Positions 16,294-18,692 of a stretch of 18,692 bases of DNA are shown here, one piece after another. Made by a program: the position numbers and the translations under genes. Under the pieces are notes generated by a model, which saw only the letters and a program-made list of their open reading frames with translations, made no database searches and was not told where the DNA came from. How positions within the stretch are numbered: the stretch's first letter is position 1; each line of letters opens with the position of its first letter. The stretch is taken from positions 1 to 18,692 of the forward strand of contig DKIG01000002.1 in the NCBI GenBank assembly GCA_002454165.1, written 5' to 3'. The stretch comes from Gammaproteobacteria bacterium UBA6724 (GTDB lineage Bacteria > Pseudomonadota > Gammaproteobacteria > Pseudomonadales > Azotimanducaceae).

Positions 16294-16836
16294 TTATTCC
16301 TCCGTCCAGTCCCCCGACCATTGCCGGGGCATCTGGTCTGTTAAAGCCAGTAGATAAAGTTCTTCGTCCCATGCCTGATTTTCTACCAGAGCATCTTCCG
16401 CTCCTGTGCTGTCCAGTCTGATGCCTGTCTCTGTGAGGCTCCCCAAGACCATGCCGAGGACAAGCGGCAGGCTGGCTACTAGACCAGGTTTCCAGAAGGA
16501 GATGGACCGGCTTGTCGGATCGGGTAGGAGCCAGGTGAAAAATCTTTCCAGATTGGAGTCGGCGGGGATTTTTATAACCCTGTCCAGTATCCTGGCGGTC
16601 GCTCTTTGTCCAATCCTGTGCTTGATCTGCTCAAACTCGGGGCTATCTAGGAACATATCACTGTCCAACCAGGCATCCAGTTCTTCTGAGGTCGCTACTG
16701 ATGCTTGCAGGACTTGTCTTGCAGCACTGGATTTGTTGATGAATGTCAGTGCCGCCTGCCGCTCGTCCGCTGGCCATCTGGCAGCGTCATTGCCGTAGGC
16801 GTTGATAATTGTTTGCAGTCGGTCAAGATTCATCAT
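16294..16836 (-). CDS. Membrane anti-sigma-like protein of the ECF locus
   Basis: This 180-residue protein has about 114 mostly soluble residues, one membrane helix (FWKPGLVASLPLVLGMVLG, about 114-132) and a short acidic C-terminal tail. With the N-terminus inside, the large part faces the cytoplasm, as in anti-sigma factors. The opening (LQTIINAYGNDAARWPADERQAALTF is the region, residues 7-32) has the YG..ARWP..ER pattern seen in proteins encoded beside ECF sigma factors in Pseudomonadota. No zinc-binding HxxxCxxC anti-sigma motif is present. It lies 101 bp after the sigma gene, and its stop is 4 bp before the sensor ATG. The role is inferred from topology and position; there is no sequence proof that it binds the sigma factor. 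Confidence 0.6.
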   Translation of the reverse strand: MMNLDRLQTIINAYGNDAARWPADERQAALTFINKSSAARQVLQASVATSEELDAWLDSDMFLDSPEFEQIKHRIGQRATARILDRVIKIPADSNLERFFTWLLPDPTSRSISFWKPGLVASLPLVLGMVLGSLTETGIRLDSTGAEDALVENQAWDEELYLLALTDQMPRQWSGDWTEE

Positions 16837-16839
16837 GTT

Positions 16840-16924
16840 TGGTTTTTATCCGTATTGTCTCTTTACACGCTACGTTCTTTTACCCGCTACGTCTTTTTAC
16901 CCGCTGCGTCTCTTAACCTGCCAC
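16840..16924 (-). repeat. 17-nt tandem repeats in the sigma/anti-sigma spacer
   Basis: Four clear consecutive 17-nt copies occur at 16857-16873, 16874-16890, 16891-16907 and 16908-16924. They match the plus-strand consensus GTCTTTTTACCCGCTAC at 15, 15, 16 and 13 of 17 positions. A possible fifth copy at 16840-16856 matches at 9 of 17 and abuts the anti-sigma-like start codon. On the coding strand the unit reads GTAGCGGGTAAAAAGAC. The repeats fill almost the whole spacer and are not a multiple of three. Confidence 0.9.
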
Positions 16925-16940
16925 GCTTAGGGGCAGGTTA
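16914..16940 (-). other. 9-bp hairpin spanning the sigma-factor stop codon
   Basis: TAACCTGCC (16914-16922) and GGCAGGTTA (16932-16940) are perfect complements around a 9-nt loop. The stem includes the TAA stop of the sigma gene and the last 17-nt repeat copy. No T-tract follows on the transcribed strand, so it is not a standard intrinsic terminator. It could weaken read-through or stabilise the upstream part of the message. Confidence 0.5.
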
Positions 16941-17558
16941 TTCCTGAAGATGGAGCAGGTCTTGTTTCAATTTTTTACGCGCCCGGGCGAGCAGGGATTC
17001 CACCGCCGCCACAGACATGCCCGTAATCTCCGCTGTCTCCTTGTTGGACAAGCCCTGGTAATGACACATAACAAGGGCACTGCGTTGCTTTTCCGGGAGC
17101 GCCATCAAGGCCCGCCTGAGCAGTATTGCCCGGTTCTGCTGTGCCATCCGCCTGTCCGGTCTGTCGCTATCACTCGTCTGAGCCTCGGTTTCTGCCAGGC
17201 TTGCGCCGTTAATGTCAAGGTTGATGGGGGTCCTCTGGGAACGACGAAAATGGTCAACGCAAAGATTATGAGCAATTCGGTGTAGCCAGGTAGTTAGCCT
17301 TGCTCGCTTCGGGTCATAGCGCTGGCGCTTTTCCCACAAGCGGACAAAGGTCTCCTGGACAATATCTTCCACTATATCTTCACCCTTCTTCTCAAAAGTG
17401 TCTGCGGGAAGATGATTTCCAACCCCGTGTGAATAACGCGTCATGCGCATCACATATCCGGTGATGGGTCCTATATGGTGCCTGAGTATCTGCTGGAAGG
17501 CTTCGGCATTTCCGGCAATCATCTCGTCAATGACTGAGGGGTCTAATTCCTCTACCAT
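16938..17558 (-). CDS. ECF-type (sigma-70 family) RNA polymerase sigma factor
   Basis: This 206-residue group IV sigma factor has a region 2 domain at about 20-107, with DIVQETFVRLW (65-75) and the -10-recognising TTWLHRIAHNLCVDHFRR (89-106). The region 4 helix-turn-helix is at about 144-197 (LPEKQRSALVMCHYQGLSNKETAEITGMSVAAVES spans 154-188). A polar insertion of about 18 residues (43-60) separates helices in region 2 where family members are usually contiguous, and its end carries an EDIV duplication. The gene lies 30 bp after the EF-hand gene and ahead of the membrane anti-sigma-like gene, the usual sigma then anti-sigma order. Sequence alone does not identify the ECF subgroup or its target promoters. 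Confidence 0.93.
   Translation of the reverse strand: MVEELDPSVIDEMIAGNAEAFQQILRHHIGPITGYVMRMTRYSHGVGNHLPADTFEKKGEDIVEDIVQETFVRLWEKRQRYDPKRARLTTWLHRIAHNLCVDHFRRSQRTPINLDINGASLAETEAQTSDSDRPDRRMAQQNRAILLRRALMALPEKQRSALVMCHYQGLSNKETAEITGMSVAAVESLLARARKKLKQDLLHLQE
17358..17381 (-). repeat. 12-nt direct duplication inside the sigma gene
   Basis: GACAATATCTTC (17358-17369) and CACTATATCTTC (17370-17381) are adjacent and differ at three positions. On the coding strand they give EDIV-EDIV just before the conserved QETF of region 2. One EDIV (or DAED-IV) is normal for the family; the second is extra. Confidence 0.7.
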
Positions 17559-17588
17559 TCCGAGGGCAGGGTCCCAGACACCAGATTG

Positions 17589-18077
17589 TCATTTCGCCTT
17601 GTGAGAGTGACCCTTCCTAAAGCCGCCACCCTGTCGGAATCCTTTGCCGCCATGTCTTGCCTGTTTCAACTCTTTCTTTGATAGATATCCATCATCATCC
17701 TCGTCAAGCCGATTGAAGGCTTCAAGACGCCACTCCTCACCGGTGACAAGACCATCCTGGTTGGTATCAGCAGCGGCAAATTTCTCTTCCAGAGCGGTTT
17801 GCGCTTTCGCCCGGTGTGCTGCCATTTTTGCCTGCCTTGCCATTGCTCTTTCTGAATGATGCTGAGTGATTTCTTCAAGAGACACTGCGCCGTCCCCATC
17901 TGAGTCTATCCGCTCAATCCATCTTGCCTCCCGAGCATGAAACTCCTCCAGACTGATCTTGCCGTCGTCGTTTTTATCAATCCGCTGTAGCATCTTGTCG
18001 GCACGGCTTGCCAGGGCTGTCGTCGTCATGGAAGCAGCGATCAGGCTGGTGGTCAAAAATATCCTTGCGTAGTTCAT
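17589..18077 (-). CDS. Secreted four-EF-hand calcium-binding protein
   Basis: This exported protein has a signal peptide (MNYARIFLTTSLIAASMTTTALA) and a likely cut after ALA. Four canonical 12-residue EF-hand loops follow, with Asp at position 1 and Glu at position 12: DKNDDGKISLEE (34-45), DSDGDGAVSLEE (58-69), DTNQDGLVTGEE (104-115) and DEDDDGYLSKKE (125-136). A charged helical linker separates the two pairs. The tail is rich in Gly, Lys and His, with a GKGFRQ/GGGFRK near-repeat. Calcium binding in the periplasm is expected. ATG 18077 was chosen because AGGATGG stands 6 bp ahead of it; an ATG at 18086 is also in frame. It is the gene immediately before the ECF sigma factor, so it may be a target of the sigma factor, its calcium input, or both. 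Confidence 0.88.
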   Translation of the reverse strand: MNYARIFLTTSLIAASMTTTALASRADKMLQRIDKNDDGKISLEEFHAREARWIERIDSDGDGAVSLEEITQHHSERAMARQAKMAAHRAKAQTALEEKFAAADTNQDGLVTGEEWRLEAFNRLDEDDDGYLSKKELKQARHGGKGFRQGGGFRKGHSHKAK

Positions 18078-18098
18078 GGTATCCATCCTGTGTTGTGG

Positions 18099-18127
18099 TT
18101 AGAAGTTGCTGTCAGACGTCTTTTTCC
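18099..18127 (-). promoter_or_regulatory. Possible ECF (sigma-E-like) promoter ahead of the EF-hand gene
   Basis: On the minus strand GGAAAAA (plus 18121-18127) is followed after 17 bp by TCTAA (plus 18099-18103). This resembles the GGAACTT / TCTGA layout of sigma-E promoters, with a slightly long spacer. A second GGAAA box in the same context (GCGACGGAAA, against GCGTCGGAAA here) lies about 38 bp further upstream. If real, transcription would begin a few bases before the EF-hand ribosome-binding site, consistent with autoregulation. This is a match by eye only. Confidence 0.25.
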
Positions 18128-18183
18128 GACGCCCATCTTCTTATACGCACCAGCCTCAAATTTCCGTCGCTAGGCACGAGACA

Positions 18184-18597
18184 TCAAAAAGGTTTCATCA
18201 CCGCCAGAATGAGTATCGGCACCAGCAGAATCAGGGCAGCCTCATTAAATAAACGGAAAAATAATGAGTTATACAAAAGATTGCCGGCTTTCATCCTGGC
18301 GATATAACGCAGGGTTTGCGCCTGATAGATAAGCAACAGCAGCACGAAGAAGAGCTTCGCGTATAACCAGTCACCAGTCACCCCATAGCCCAGCCATAGC
18401 CAGAAGCCGGTAATAAACACCATGCCCGCCATCACTACTGAAAACCAAAATAACCTTTCCGCCATGATGACTAGCCTGCGGGTATCCTCCTGGGCTGCCG
18501 TCCCTTCAAGGTAATGCACCAGGATTCTCGGCAGGTAGAAGACCCCTGCCATCCACGCTATGACAAATAGTAGATGAAATGTCTTGAGCCAGAGCAT
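18184..18597 (-). CDS. hemJ: Protoporphyrinogen IX oxidase HemJ
   Basis: HemJ is a small integral membrane protein that oxidises protoporphyrinogen IX to protoporphyrin IX, the penultimate step of heme synthesis. The 137-residue length, four predicted hydrophobic helices and family motifs agree: MLWLKTFHLLFVIAWMAGVF with His8 at the start, FYLPRILVHY next, ERLFW, a WLYAKLFFVLLLLIYQ helix, and the C-terminal RLFNEAALILLVPILILAV ending in KPF. I placed the start at the MLWLK methionine, with a second ATG one codon upstream at 18600, because known HemJ proteins begin MLW-K. The frame continues a further nine codons to 18627, but these look unrelated. It is the first gene of the minus-strand run, with 106 bp between its stop and the EF-hand start. 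Confidence 0.93.
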   Translation of the reverse strand: MLWLKTFHLLFVIAWMAGVFYLPRILVHYLEGTAAQEDTRRLVIMAERLFWFSVVMAGMVFITGFWLWLGYGVTGDWLYAKLFFVLLLLIYQAQTLRYIARMKAGNLLYNSLFFRLFNEAALILLVPILILAVMKPF

Positions 18598-18641
18598 CAT
18601 GGCGCCAATGATGCAGGACGAACGCATAATTTGCTATGTCA

Positions 18642-18663
18642 TGTATAGGTCCACCACCCCCCG
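18642..18663 (-). repeat. Right copy of the 22-bp inverted repeat
   Basis: This is the exact reverse complement of bases 1-22, ending GGTCCACCACCCCCCG on the plus strand. It lies 41 bp upstream of the hemJ ATG at 18600. Only 29 bases of window remain beyond it, in which I see no recognisable gene. Confidence 0.75.
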
Positions 18664-18692
18664 CTTTTGCGAGGGCATGCTTTGGCACTCTG

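Noticed and set aside
1..18663. Whole window as a composite transposon bounded by the 22-bp inverted repeats
   Set aside because: No transposase or integrase lies inside, and the content is conserved core metabolism.

Overview
The window reads as chromosomal core sequence from a gammaproteobacterium, probably an uncultured or environmental lineage. The basis is a syd gene (a family largely confined to Gammaproteobacteria), the aroK-aroB pair, a class I aroA and an Ada/AlkA-plus-Ogt alkylation-repair pair. HemJ stands in for the HemG/HemY type of protoporphyrinogen oxidase. Nearly all of the DNA is coding. No tRNA, rRNA, CRISPR array, insertion sequence or prophage gene was found. The assignment to class is an inference; nothing here fixes the genus.

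Layout. (1) 66-1786, plus strand: aroK and aroB, two steps of the shikimate pathway, with a repeat-built C-terminal tail on AroK. (2) 1806-7911, minus strand: gltB then gltD, the large and small subunits of NADPH glutamate synthase, converging on aroB. (3) 8293-9276, plus: mdh, divergent from gltB across a 381-bp AT-rich spacer. (4) 9288-10706, minus: a large cupin protein resembling type I phosphomannose isomerase, converging on mdh. (5) 10882-12866, plus: an Ada-type sensor fused to AlkA glycosylase, then an Ogt-type alkyltransferase. (6) 12839-18600, minus: one uninterrupted run in transcription order hemJ, EF-hand protein, ECF sigma factor, membrane anti-sigma-like protein, periplasmic metal-sensor-like protein, syd, aroA, START-domain protein. 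Several of these genes touch or overlap (the sensor gene overlaps syd by 4 bp, and syd is 5 bp from aroA), so they are probably co-transcribed at least in part.

The most system-like part is the EF-hand / ECF sigma / anti-sigma / sensor block at 16.3-18.1 kb. It has the parts of a CnrYXH-type metal-responsive sigma switch, with a secreted four-EF-hand protein in front. A calcium or divalent-metal input is an inference.

The most unusual part is the START-domain gene. Thirteen full 24/27-nt in-frame tandem repeats, plus one partial copy, split its apparent signal peptide into pieces. Smaller tandem repeats occur in aroK (15 nt x5), aroA (12 nt x2), the sigma gene (12 nt x2) and the sigma/anti-sigma spacer (17 nt x4-5). 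This suggests a genome prone to short tandem expansion that tolerates it inside housekeeping genes. A perfect 22-bp inverted repeat sits at the two ends of the window.
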